Below, in pieces: positions 8,405-18,761 of a stretch of DNA of 64,000 nt. The DNA lies in the NCBI RefSeq assembly GCF_039532605.1, contig NZ_BAAARY010000001.1, positions 310,001-374,000 on the forward strand, read 5' to 3'. Position 1 is the first letter of the stretch, and the number at the start of each line of letters is the position of its first letter. This DNA comes from Pilimelia columellifera (GTDB lineage Bacteria; Actinomycetota; Actinomycetes; Mycobacteriales; Micromonosporaceae). The notes beneath the pieces were generated by a model that was not told the origin of the DNA, did no database searches, and saw only the letters and a program-made list of their open reading frames with translations. Made by a program: the position numbers and the translations under genes.

Positions 8405-8429
8405 CTACCCGCAGCACGGCAGGCGTAAC
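8405..8429 (-). promoter_or_regulatory. Sigma-B/F-type promoter for the SRPBCC gene (near-leaderless)
   Basis: Minus-strand GTTA (8429-8426), 15 bases, GGGTAG (8410-8405), then 9 bases to the ATG at 8395. Confidence 0.5.
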
Positions 8430-8455
8430 GCCGCCGTGGCAACGGAATCGCTCGG

Positions 8456-9634
8456 CTATGGCTGAAGGAGCACCTTGACGGTGCCGTCGGTCTTCTTCTG
8501 GAACGCCTCGTACGCGTCGGCGGCCCGTTCCAGCGGAATCCGGTGGGTGGCGAAGTCCTCGACGCCCAGCGGGTCGGCGTCGGTCAGCAGGGGCAAAATC
8601 TCGGGGACCCACCGCCGGACGTTCGCCTGCCCCATCCGGATCTGGACCTGCTTGTCGAACAGAGTGAGCATCGGCAGGGGGTCGCTCTGGCCCCCGTAGA
8701 CACCCGAGATCGAGATGGTGCCGCCGCGCCGGACGGACGCGATGGCCAGGTGCAGCGCGGCCAGCCGGTCCACCCCGGTGGTCTTCATGAGCGGCTGCGC
8801 CACCGCGTCGGGAAGCAGGTTGGTCGCCTTCTGGGCGAGGCTCCCGGCTGGCGATCCGTGCGCCTCCATGCCGACCGCGTCGACCACGGCGTCGGGGCCG
8901 CGTCCGCCGGTCAGCTCGCGTAGGGCCGCCGACACGTCGTCGTGCTCGGAGAGGTCGACGACCGTGATCCCCCGAGCCCGGACGCGGGCCAGGCGCTCGG
9001 GCACCAGATCAACCCCGATCACCCGGACCCCGCGGTGGTGGGCGATCCGGGCGGCCATGTCACCGATCGGGCCCAGGCCCAGCACCGCGAGCGTGCCCTC
9101 GGGCGGGACGTCAGCGTAGGCGACCGCCTGCCAGGCCGTGGGCAGGACGTCGGACAGGTAGACGTACCGGTCGTCCGGGCCCTCCCTTGGCACCTTGATC
9201 GGGTTGTAGCCGGCGTGCATGACCCGCAGGTACTCGGCCTGGCCGCCCGGGACTTCCCCGTAGAGCTTGGTGTATCCGTACAGGGCGGCGCCCATGCCGT
9301 GCTCGCGGACCTGGGTGGTCTCGCACTGGGTCTGTAGCCCCTGCCCGCACATGAAACAGTCGCCGCAGGCGATCTGGAACGGGATGACCACCCGGTCGCC
9401 GGGGCTCAGGTTCCGGACCGCCGCGCCGACCTCGACCACCTGCCCCATCGGTTCGTGGCCGAGGATGTCGCCCTCGGTCATGAACGCCCCGAGCACCTCG
9501 TACAGGTGCAGGTCAGAGCCGCAGACGCCCGTCGAGGTGACTTTGATGATCGCGTCGGTGGGCTCCTTCATGATCGGATCCGGGACGGTGTCGACGCGCA
9601 CGTCCCGCCGGCCGTGCCAGGTGACTGCTCGCAT
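8456..9634 (-). CDS. Zinc-dependent alcohol dehydrogenase (formaldehyde-dehydrogenase-like)
   Basis: This is a 392-aa medium-chain dehydrogenase. The catalytic zinc is held by the Cys of CGSDLH and the His-Glu of GHEPMGQ. The structural zinc loop, with four Cys in CGDCFMCGQGLQTQC, is complete. The cofactor fold VLGLGPIGDMAARIA is followed by VIGVDLVPERL; the Asp after the second strand favours NAD over NADP. The length and the GHEPMGQVVEVG segment resemble glutathione-independent formaldehyde dehydrogenases and threonine-dehydrogenase-like enzymes. The real substrate is unknown. It lies among stress genes, so aldehyde detoxification is a reasonable guess. Confidence 0.9.
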   Translation of the reverse strand: MRAVTWHGRRDVRVDTVPDPIMKEPTDAIIKVTSTGVCGSDLHLYEVLGAFMTEGDILGHEPMGQVVEVGAAVRNLSPGDRVVIPFQIACGDCFMCGQGLQTQCETTQVREHGMGAALYGYTKLYGEVPGGQAEYLRVMHAGYNPIKVPREGPDDRYVYLSDVLPTAWQAVAYADVPPEGTLAVLGLGPIGDMAARIAHHRGVRVIGVDLVPERLARVRARGITVVDLSEHDDVSAALRELTGGRGPDAVVDAVGMEAHGSPAGSLAQKATNLLPDAVAQPLMKTTGVDRLAALHLAIASVRRGGTISISGVYGGQSDPLPMLTLFDKQVQIRMGQANVRRWVPEILPLLTDADPLGVEDFATHRIPLERAADAYEAFQKKTDGTVKVLLQP

Positions 9635-9718
9635 GCCATTCTCCTTCCTCGTCTGGAACCGTGCGCCGATCGCCGGAGGCGCCTTCGGGGGCCGGGATCA
9701 GGGCCGGCGGTGAAAGCT

Positions 9719-9753
9719 CGGCCCGGGCAACGTTGTCCCGCCAACCCGGGCCG
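9719..9753. terminator. Hairpin between the DUF3618 operon and the alcohol dehydrogenase gene
   Basis: CGGCCCGGG (9719-9727) pairs with CCCGGGCCG (9745-9753) over a 17-base loop, just after the stop of the three-gene minus-strand operon. It is likely the end of that operon, although the T-run is weak. Confidence 0.5.
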
Positions 9754-9771
9754 AAAACCCGCTGGTGGCGG

Positions 9772-10410
9772 TCAGGGGCTGACGTTCCTGGCCGACTGGG
9801 TCGCCTTCCCGCGGATCTCCCCGGCGGCATCGGCGACATCCTGCTTCGCCGCGGCAGCCGCGTCGGTCGCGGTGGTCGTCACCGCCTCCATCGCCTCCCT
9901 GGCCGGCTGCTCCAGGTTGCCCTTGAGGTCCTGGGCGACGTGGGTCAGCTCTTCCCTGAGCTGGCCCGCGTGCTCCTGGGCGACGTCCTTGAGCTGGCCC
10001 ACAGCGCGCCGCTCGGTCGCGCTGGCCGGGATCAGCGAGGACACCAGCCAGCCGGCGCCGAAGGCGATGAGGCCCACGGCCAACGGATTGCCCTCAGTCT
10101 GACGCCGGATGGTCTCAGGCGCGTGCGCCGCGGCCTCGCCAGCCGACCGCATCGCCTCGGACGCCTTGTCGCCGAGCTCGCTGGCTCTGTCTCCGAGGTG
10201 GCCGCCGGCGGCGCTCACCGAGCTGCCGGCGCCTTCGGCGGTACCCATGACGTTGTCGCGGATACCGCGCAGCGCCCCGGTGACCCGCTGCTTGCGCTCC
10301 TGCACCATGCGGCTCGGGCTGGCTTTGTAAGCCAGCGCATCCACGTCGTAGCTGAGGTTGGCGCGGGTGCGCTCGATGTCACGACGGATCTGGTCCGGTT
10401 CGGCGGTCAT
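9772..10410 (-). CDS. DUF3618 protein (YtxH-like stress protein)
   Basis: This 212-aa protein has the N-terminal DUF3618 motif (PDQIRRDIERTRANLSYDVD, near residues 5-24), a long Ala/Glu-rich amphipathic helical middle, one membrane-anchoring segment (NPLAVGLIAFGAGWLVSSLI, about residues 110-130) and a second helical region after it. Function is unknown; relatives are linked to envelope stress. It is the last gene of a three-gene operon. Its ATG overlaps the stop of the holin-like gene (TGATG), and GAGGAG lies upstream. Confidence 0.83.
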   Translation of the reverse strand: MTAEPDQIRRDIERTRANLSYDVDALAYKASPSRMVQERKQRVTGALRGIRDNVMGTAEGAGSSVSAAGGHLGDRASELGDKASEAMRSAGEAAAHAPETIRRQTEGNPLAVGLIAFGAGWLVSSLIPASATERRAVGQLKDVAQEHAGQLREELTHVAQDLKGNLEQPAREAMEAVTTTATDAAAAAKQDVADAAGEIRGKATQSARNVSP

Positions 10411-10847
10411 CAGTTGGCTCCTCGGTTCGGCTTGAGCGCGGCAGGGATCTTCTCCACGGTCTCGGCGGTGCGGGGCAGGCCCTTGAGCTTGCTCAGTTGG
10501 GCGCGGCCGCTCACGTACGACAACGCGCCGATGACCCCCCAGATGGTCGCGACGATGAGGCCGGCCCAGCCGCCGCCCGTGACGTCGGACAGGCCCCACC
10601 ACAGGGCGATGGAGAGGAACAGCAGGACCATGTGCCCAGCGACGCCGGCGGTGGCGAACAGGCCGCTGGCCTTGCCCGCCTTGACCGCGTCCTCTTTGAG
10701 TTCCGCCTTGGCCAGCGCCATCTCCTGGCGCACCAGGGTGGACAGGTCGTCGGCCACGTTGCCGAGCATGTCCCCGAAACTGCGCTGGGCGACGTCGCCC
10801 AGTCGGCTGGCGGTCGTCGGCGGCGCGTCGTCGATGAACTGGCTCAC
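10410..10847 (-). CDS. Actinobacterial holin-like (phage holin family) membrane protein
   Basis: This 145-aa protein has two closely spaced hydrophobic segments (about residues 60-80 and 87-110) flanked by charged helices. The N-terminal helix contains DDLSTLVRQEMALAKAEL, the hallmark of the chromosomal holin-X (superfamily III) family. Despite the name there are no phage genes nearby; this is a chromosomal envelope protein cotranscribed with a DUF3618 gene. It overlaps the upstream gene by 4 bases (ATGA) and the downstream gene by 1. Confidence 0.84.
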   Translation of the reverse strand: MSQFIDDAPPTTASRLGDVAQRSFGDMLGNVADDLSTLVRQEMALAKAELKEDAVKAGKASGLFATAGVAGHMVLLFLSIALWWGLSDVTGGGWAGLIVATIWGVIGALSYVSGRAQLSKLKGLPRTAETVEKIPAALKPNRGAN

Positions 10848-11422
10848 GACCGGTACCCCCCAGTCGGCTCGCCAATGCTGGAACCGGTGCTGTCGGCCGG
10901 GCGCGGGCCGGCGCCTTCGGTCGGGTTGAGGTTGCGGGTCAACCGGCCGGCGGCGACGCCGAGGACCGCGGCGCCCAGCAGGAAGGCGCCGGGTTTACGG
11001 CGGGCGTAGTCCTTGACCTCGGCCAGGACCGCCCCGGGCTCGCGGTGCTCCAACCAACCGGCCAGCTCGGTGAGCTTGTCCGACGCCTGTCGGACCAGGT
11101 CGGTGGCGGCGCCGCCGGACTCGGCGTTCTGGGTCAATGACTTCAGCTCGTCGCCCATCGCCCGCAGTCCGCCGGCTGCGCGCTGCTGCTGCTGTTGCGC
11201 CTGGGCGCTGAGCTGTGATGTGGCCTCGCTGGCGAGGCTGCGTGCCTGCCGGCCCGCCTCTGCTGTCACCTCGCCGGCCTGCTCCTTGACGGCGCCCAGC
11301 GCCTGTGCGCCTTCGGCCTTCGCGGTTTCGGTGACCTTGCGGGCCTCGGCGCCGGCGCCGCCGGCCGTCGTTGACGGCCCGGCGCCAGCACCGGGAGAAC
11401 GTGATGTGACGACCTCCGTCAT
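10844..11422 (-). CDS. Hypothetical coiled-coil membrane-associated protein
   Basis: I do not recognise a named family for this 192-aa protein. It is Ala/Gln/Glu rich, with a long amphipathic helix (residues ~25-125, including a QQQQQ run). A short hydrophobic segment (FLLGAAVLGVAAGRL, about residues 147-161) could anchor it in the membrane, and the tail is polar and disordered. It is the first gene of the operon with the holin-like and DUF3618 genes, so a shared envelope-stress role is inferred. A GGGTAG box (11482-11477) lies about 55 bases upstream, with only a weak -35 partner. Confidence 0.65.
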   Translation of the reverse strand: MTEVVTSRSPGAGAGPSTTAGGAGAEARKVTETAKAEGAQALGAVKEQAGEVTAEAGRQARSLASEATSQLSAQAQQQQQRAAGGLRAMGDELKSLTQNAESGGAATDLVRQASDKLTELAGWLEHREPGAVLAEVKDYARRKPGAFLLGAAVLGVAAGRLTRNLNPTEGAGPRPADSTGSSIGEPTGGYRS

Positions 11423-11534
11423 CGCTGACTCCTCGTCTGCTTGGGATGGTCGCGCAAGTCGCGGCCGACCTCAGACCTACCCGCGTGACCCGCCGCTCAT
11501 GCGCCACGGCGACGAATTACCGACGAGGGCCGTT

Positions 11535-11540
11535 TAGGCT
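11535..11540 (+). promoter_or_regulatory. -10 box for a leaderless uvrA-like transcript
   Basis: TAGGCT fits the actinobacterial TANNNT -10 hexamer and ends 6 bases before the ATG at 11547, with no Shine-Dalgarno sequence between them. This is the arrangement seen in leaderless genes of mycobacteria. Confidence 0.4.
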
Positions 11541-11546
11541 GGCACG

Positions 11547-13921
<2,375 letters not shown>

Positions 13922-13925
<4 letters not shown>

Positions 13926-16150
13926 GCGCCAGGCTGACCAGCGCGGCGAATGCGCCTGATCGCGGTGGCCCGGGCTGCCCGATGGACCATGCTGTGGCTG
14001 TGGTCAGCACACCGGCAGAGCGGCCCGCCATCCGGGCAGCGCTCGGTCGCACGGCGGCGTTCAGCGCGATATACGCCGCCGCCGTCGTCGCTGGTCGGCT
14101 GGCGCTGCTGGATCTCACAACGTTGGGCCTGATCGGGCCCGCGGCCGGCGTCGGCGCCATCTGGTTCTGTGTACAGCGCCGGGCGCCGACATTCTGGGTC
14201 GATATGCTCGCTTTGTCTGGTTTTCAGTACTTTCTCAACCTGACCATGGGCGCCAGCATCAACGAGGCGGTGGTGGTCGCCGCCGCCAACCTCAGCCAGG
14301 CGCTCGTGATCGTGGCACTGATGGCGCGCTGGCTGCCGCACGCGTGGGGCGGTGGTGGCCGCGATCCGCTGCGGCGGCCACGGGACCTGTGGCTGCTCGT
14401 GGCCGCCGCGGTCGCCAGCGCCACGGTCGGCGCCGTGGTCCGGTCGACGGGCGCCTGGCTGCTCGGCGACGACTCCGAGGTGGTTGGGGCCGGCATCTGG
14501 CTCACCCGCAATGTCGTCAGCATCGTCATCATCGTCGCCTTCGCGATGTCCGTCGGGAACCTGATCGCCGTCCAACACGCCAGAAGGGCCACCGTCGCCG
14601 GTTGGCTCCGGGGCCTGGCGGCGGAGCTTGCCGCCACCCCGGGTTGGCGGATCGCGGAGCACGTCGCCCTGGTCGCCGCCGCCATCGCCTCGTACGTCCT
14701 CGTCTTCGCCAACCGGGACGGCCTACCCCTGCTGTTCCTGCTGTTCGGGCCGACGATCTGGGTGGCGGTGCGGCTCTCCACCGCCTTCGTCACCTTCCAC
14801 AACCTCGTCGTCACGACGATCGTGGTCCTGTTCACCCTGAACGGCTCAGGCCCGCTGGCGGCCATCGAGGACCACGCGAGCCGGGTGGTCGTCACCCAAC
14901 TCTTCGTCGGCATGATCGCCGTCGTCGGGCTCGTCCTGGCGCTCAGCCGGGACGAACGTGCCGCGCTCGCCGACGAGCTGGTCCGCGACAAGGGCGCCCT
15001 GGCCAGTCAGACCGCGGACACGTCGCGCCATGCGGAGCTGATGAGGGCCGTCATCGACTCGATGGCCGACGGGCTGGCCGTGGTGGCCGACGACGGCCGC
15101 GTCATCCTGGGCAACCCGGCCGCCAGACGGCTGCTCGGGCAGCCCCGCCTGGACCAGGCGACCGTGGCCAACATCCATTCCGGCCTCACACACCCCGACG
15201 GCCGGCCCGTCGACAAGCATGAGATGCCGCACATGCGGGCGCTCGCCGGCGAACCCGTGCAGGCCATGGACGTTGTGGTCCGCAACCCGGGAATCCCGCA
15301 CGACCGGGTGCTGCGCGCAAACGCCACCACCGTCGCCAACGGGGAGGGCGGACGCGTCGCGGTGGTGCTGTTCCACGAGGTCACCGCGGAGCGACGGCAC
15401 CGGGACGAGTTGGCCAACTTCGCCGGCGTCGTCGCCCACGACCTGCTCAATCCGCTCGGCGCCATGGTCGCCTGGGCGGACGACGCCGACACGGTGCTCG
15501 CCGCCGCGCCGCCGGGCGAGGCCGTCGCGGAGGCGCGGCGCAGTCTGGCGCAGATGCAGCGGGTGGCCGGGCGGATGCACCTGCTCATCAACGATCTGCT
15601 CACGTACACCACCGCCCGCGACGCCACCCTGCGCCCGGCCGACATGGACCTTGCGGCGATGATCCGCGACGTGGTGACCGCCCGGACCGACATCGCGCCC
15701 GACCAGGCGGCTGGCGCCCCACGCATCACCGTCGGGACGATCCTGCCGGTCCACGGAGACCCGATTCTGGTCCGGCAGCTCCTGGACAACCTCATCGGCA
15801 ACGCCATCAAGTACACGGCGCCGGGCGCGCCCGCGCGCCTGACGGTCAGCTCCACGGTGGACGGGCCCCTGGTCCGGGTCGCCATCGCCGATCGGGGCCT
15901 CGGTATCCGGCCCGGCCAACACGCGGCGATCTTCGAGAACTTCTACCGGGCGCCCGGGACCGACGACTACAGCGGCACCGGTCTCGGCCTGGCGATCTGC
16001 AAGCGGATCGTCGAACGCCACGGCGGGACGATCACCGCCGCCGACAATCCTGGTGGCGGCGCGGTGTTCGCGTTCACCCTGCCCGGCGCGGCGGGGCCGG
16101 TCGGCGCCCCTCAGCGGGCTCCACGGGATGCGGCTAGAGCGCTGCGCTGA
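13922..16150 (+). CDS. MASE1-PAS sensor histidine kinase
   Basis: This 742-aa membrane kinase has an N-terminal MASE1-like integral sensor of about 8 hydrophobic segments (residues ~40-345) and a PAS-type domain (about 370-480). A HisKA dimerisation domain follows, with the phospho-accepting His in VVAHDLLNPLG, and then a HATPase domain with N box (NLIGNAIKYT), G1 (DRGLGI) and G2 (GTGLGLAICK). The kinase therefore looks intact. No response-regulator gene is adjacent. The assigned GTG start overlaps the uvrA-like stop by 4 bases (GTGA); an ATG 60 bases downstream is an alternative. The last 40 bases overlap the convergent glycosyltransferase gene. Confidence 0.88.
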
Positions 16151-17367
16151 CCGCTATCGGGCGACCCGGCCGCGGCCAGCAGCACCGCGTGGAACTGTTC
16201 GAACAGGTAGTCCCGGTTGAACCGCTCGCCGCCCAGCCGCGCGGCCGCGGCTCTGGCCGAACGGAGCCGGTCCGGCGCGCCGATCAGCTCGGCCAGCCGG
16301 CGCGCGCCCTCAGCGGGGTCGTGCGGCGGCAGGTGGATGCCGGCGCCGGCATCCACGAGCTGGTCGGTCAGCCAGCCGCCGTAGTTGACGGCCACCGGCC
16401 GGCCGGCCGCCAGGGCGTCGAAGACCTTGTTCGGGGCGCTGCCCTGAAGCGACGGCAGGTCGCGTAGGCAGGAGACCGCCATTGACGCGGTGGACAGCCA
16501 GGCCGGCACCTCCTGCTTGCTCACCTGACCGACGACGAAAAGGTTCCGGTCCAGCACCCCGCTGGCAGCGGCCTGGCGGCGTACCGCGTCCAGCTCGCCG
16601 CCGCCTCCAACGATCACCACAGCGGCCCGGTGGTCGTGGCGCCCGAGCTGTTCGGCGACGCGGACCAGGTAGTCGACGCCGTTGGCCAGGCCCACCGTCC
16701 CGGCGTAGAGGATGACGGGCCGGTCCCCGAGCCAGCTGTGCCGCTGCCGCAACGCGGCGGTCTGGCCGGCGTCGACGTCGAACAGCTCCAGGTCGGCGCC
16801 GTTGGGGACCAGGTGCACCTGGCTGCCGGGGAACCTGTCCCGGATGCTGTCGACGATTCCCGGCGTCAGCGCGATCACCGACGCCGCGTTGCGGTAGGCC
16901 CAGGACTCCAGCGCGAACGCGGCCCGGCGGCTGACCGGTGACCGTAGCGCCCCGAAGTCGATCGGCAGTTGCGGCCACAGGTCGCGCACCTCCAGCACCA
17001 TCGGCGCACCTCGACGCCGGGCGGCGACGACGCCCGGCACGGCGATGGTCAGCGGCGTGCTGGTGGCGAACACCAGGTCGTGTCGTAGGCGGGCGGCGAC
17101 GGAGCTGGCACGAGTGGCGAAGCTGGCGAAGGCGCGCATCCGGGCCTGAAAGGACATCTGGTTGTCACACAGGACCGGCAGCCACCGCACCGTGACGCCG
17201 TCCTCGTCGGTGGTGGTGTCGCCGTCCAAGAGGTCGGCGCCGGGCGATCCGGAGACGACGGTCACCTCGTGACCACGGTCGACGAGCCGACGGGCCATCT
17301 CGTAGGCGCGGGTGCCGCCAACCATGCGAGGCGTCCGGAAGTACTGGGTGAGGTAGGTAACTCGCAT
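16111..17367 (-). CDS. Group 4 glycosyltransferase (WbuB-like)
   Basis: This 418-aa GT-B-fold glycosyltransferase transfers a sugar from a nucleotide donor to a lipid-linked or polysaccharide acceptor at the inner face of the membrane. The N-terminal half begins MRVTYLTQYFRTPRMVGGTR. The C-terminal half has the donor-site segments VILYAGTVGLANGVDYL and GSAPNKVFDALAAGRPVAV, typical of WbuB/WcaI-like enzymes. It opens the exopolysaccharide locus and is divergent from the flippase gene across an AT-rich promoter region. The sugar is not predictable. Confidence 0.88.
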   Translation of the reverse strand: MRVTYLTQYFRTPRMVGGTRAYEMARRLVDRGHEVTVVSGSPGADLLDGDTTTDEDGVTVRWLPVLCDNQMSFQARMRAFASFATRASSVAARLRHDLVFATSTPLTIAVPGVVAARRRGAPMVLEVRDLWPQLPIDFGALRSPVSRRAAFALESWAYRNAASVIALTPGIVDSIRDRFPGSQVHLVPNGADLELFDVDAGQTAALRQRHSWLGDRPVILYAGTVGLANGVDYLVRVAEQLGRHDHRAAVVIVGGGGELDAVRRQAAASGVLDRNLFVVGQVSKQEVPAWLSTASMAVSCLRDLPSLQGSAPNKVFDALAAGRPVAVNYGGWLTDQLVDAGAGIHLPPHDPAEGARRLAELIGAPDRLRSARAAAARLGGERFNRDYLFEQFHAVLLAAAGSPDSGQRSALAASRGAR

Positions 17368-17486
17368 CCATGTATCGACCCATATAAGACAAGTTTTATG
17401 GCCCCAAAAGCCCTTAACCAGTCGATCGATGATTCCAATTTCAAATAGTTATTTTTTCTATCTTATCTTGCTAAAGTGGGCCGCGG
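17368..17486. promoter_or_regulatory. AT-rich divergent promoter region of the exopolysaccharide locus
   Basis: This 119-base gap between divergent genes is strikingly AT-rich for this genome, with runs such as AAGTTTTATGG and TAGTTATTTTTTCTATC. It probably holds promoters for both directions. AT-rich islands of this kind are typical targets of the Lsr2 nucleoid silencer in actinomycetes, but binding here is an inference. Confidence 0.5.
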
Positions 17487-18755
17487 ATGAAGCCTGAACG
17501 CCCGCCCTCGCTGCAGCGGTCTGACCCGGCGCCGCACGCCGCGACCGCTGGTCAGACCGCCCTACGGCTCGCCGCGGGGCACGGGACCATCCTGGTCGCC
17601 AGTCTGATCGTCACTACCGCGTCCGCCCACGCCCTCGGTCCCAGTGGCCGCGGGGAACTGACAGCCGCCCTCCTCATCACGTACATCGGCGCTATCGTCG
17701 CGCTGGGCGGGACCGACCGCGCCTATCCCGTGGTGATGGCGCACGAGCCGGTCACCTTCGGGCAGGCGCGCGCCGACCTGCACCGCTGCGCCGCGCCGGT
17801 CACCGGCGCCCTGATCGCCAGCGGCGTGGCGATCAACCTCGTGCCGGCCGGCCCGGACAGCCCGGCCCGCTTCGGCCTGGTGGTCGCCGCGGCGGTCGCC
17901 GGCGGCGTCCTCACCACCGCGGTCCGGACCGCGGCGGCGGCGACCCGGCGCGGCGGCGCCTACCTGGTCACGACCACGGCCACCCAGGGACTGCTGGTCG
18001 CTGCGGCGCTCACCCTCACCTTCACCGGCCAGGACGAGCCGGCGGTCTGGTTGTGGGCGTACGCGGCGGCCCCCATAGTCGTCGCAGCGGCGACGTGGCC
18101 CTTCCTGCGCGACCGGACCAGGCGACCTCGCTCCCGGCAGCAGCTGAGGGACCTGCGGCGCAACGGCCGACGACTCCTTCCCGCCACGCTGGCCGCCTAC
18201 GCCACCCAACGCGGTGACCGCCTGCTCATCCCGGTCCTGGCATCGACGGAAACCCTCGGGCTCTACGTCGTGGCGGCCAGCTTCGCCGAGATCTGCGCGA
18301 TCCCGGTGCAGAACGTCGTCGACGCCCACCTCACCACCTGGCGCCGGCAGGCCAAGACCGGCCAGCTGCGCATCCGGCGGATTCTCGGGCTGGCGCTCGG
18401 CTACGCCGTCGTCGCGGCAGTGGTGGTCGCCGTGGTCGGCGTCTGGTGCGTCAACCGCCTGTTCCCGCCGGAGTTCGCCGTCAGCGCCGAGGTGCTGCCG
18501 CTGCTGAGCGTCGCCTGCGCGGCCTGGGCCTTCGCCCGGGTCGCCGCCGGACTCGCCCTCGTACGGCGGCCCCCCGGACAGATCTCTCAGGCGGACGTGG
18601 CGACCGCCGTGCTGACCGCGGTGGGCCTGCTGGCCCTGGCGCCGCCGTTCGGGCTGTGGGGCGCGGCCGGCGCGGTGGCGCTCGGCTACGGGACGAACGC
18701 CGTGCTGATGGCCTGGCTGGCGACGGCGCGCGTGCCGATCGAGGAGAGCAGGTGA
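17487..18755 (+). CDS. Polysaccharide flippase (Wzx-like)
   Basis: This 422-aa integral membrane protein of the oligosaccharidyl-lipid flippase / polysaccharide biosynthesis superfamily probably moves lipid-linked repeat units to the outer face of the membrane. It has about 12 hydrophobic segments. The early segment LVASLIVTTASAHALGPSGRGELTAA is characteristic of the family, as is the mid-protein LLPATLAAYATQRGDRLLIPVLAS. The gene is first in a plus-strand operon with the polymerase and acyltransferase genes. Its ribosome site is weak. Confidence 0.84.
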   Translation: MKPERPPSLQRSDPAPHAATAGQTALRLAAGHGTILVASLIVTTASAHALGPSGRGELTAALLITYIGAIVALGGTDRAYPVVMAHEPVTFGQARADLHRCAAPVTGALIASGVAINLVPAGPDSPARFGLVVAAAVAGGVLTTAVRTAAAATRRGGAYLVTTTATQGLLVAAALTLTFTGQDEPAVWLWAYAAAPIVVAAATWPFLRDRTRRPRSRQQLRDLRRNGRRLLPATLAAYATQRGDRLLIPVLASTETLGLYVVAASFAEICAIPVQNVVDAHLTTWRRQAKTGQLRIRRILGLALGYAVVAAVVVAVVGVWCVNRLFPPEFAVSAEVLPLLSVACAAWAFARVAAGLALVRRPPGQISQADVATAVLTAVGLLALAPPFGLWGAAGAVALGYGTNAVLMAWLATARVPIEESR

Positions 18756-18761
18756 GCGTCG

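Noticed and set aside
9734..9758. A minus-strand GTTT-N15-GGGACA that could be a stress promoter for the alcohol dehydrogenase gene
   Set aside because: The -10 box is GGGACA, not GGGTA, and the whole element lies inside the hairpin that ends the preceding operon.
10410..10847. Prophage remnant suggested by a holin-like gene
   Set aside because: The family is chromosomal in actinobacteria and pairs with DUF3618. There is no phage structural gene, integrase or attachment site nearby.
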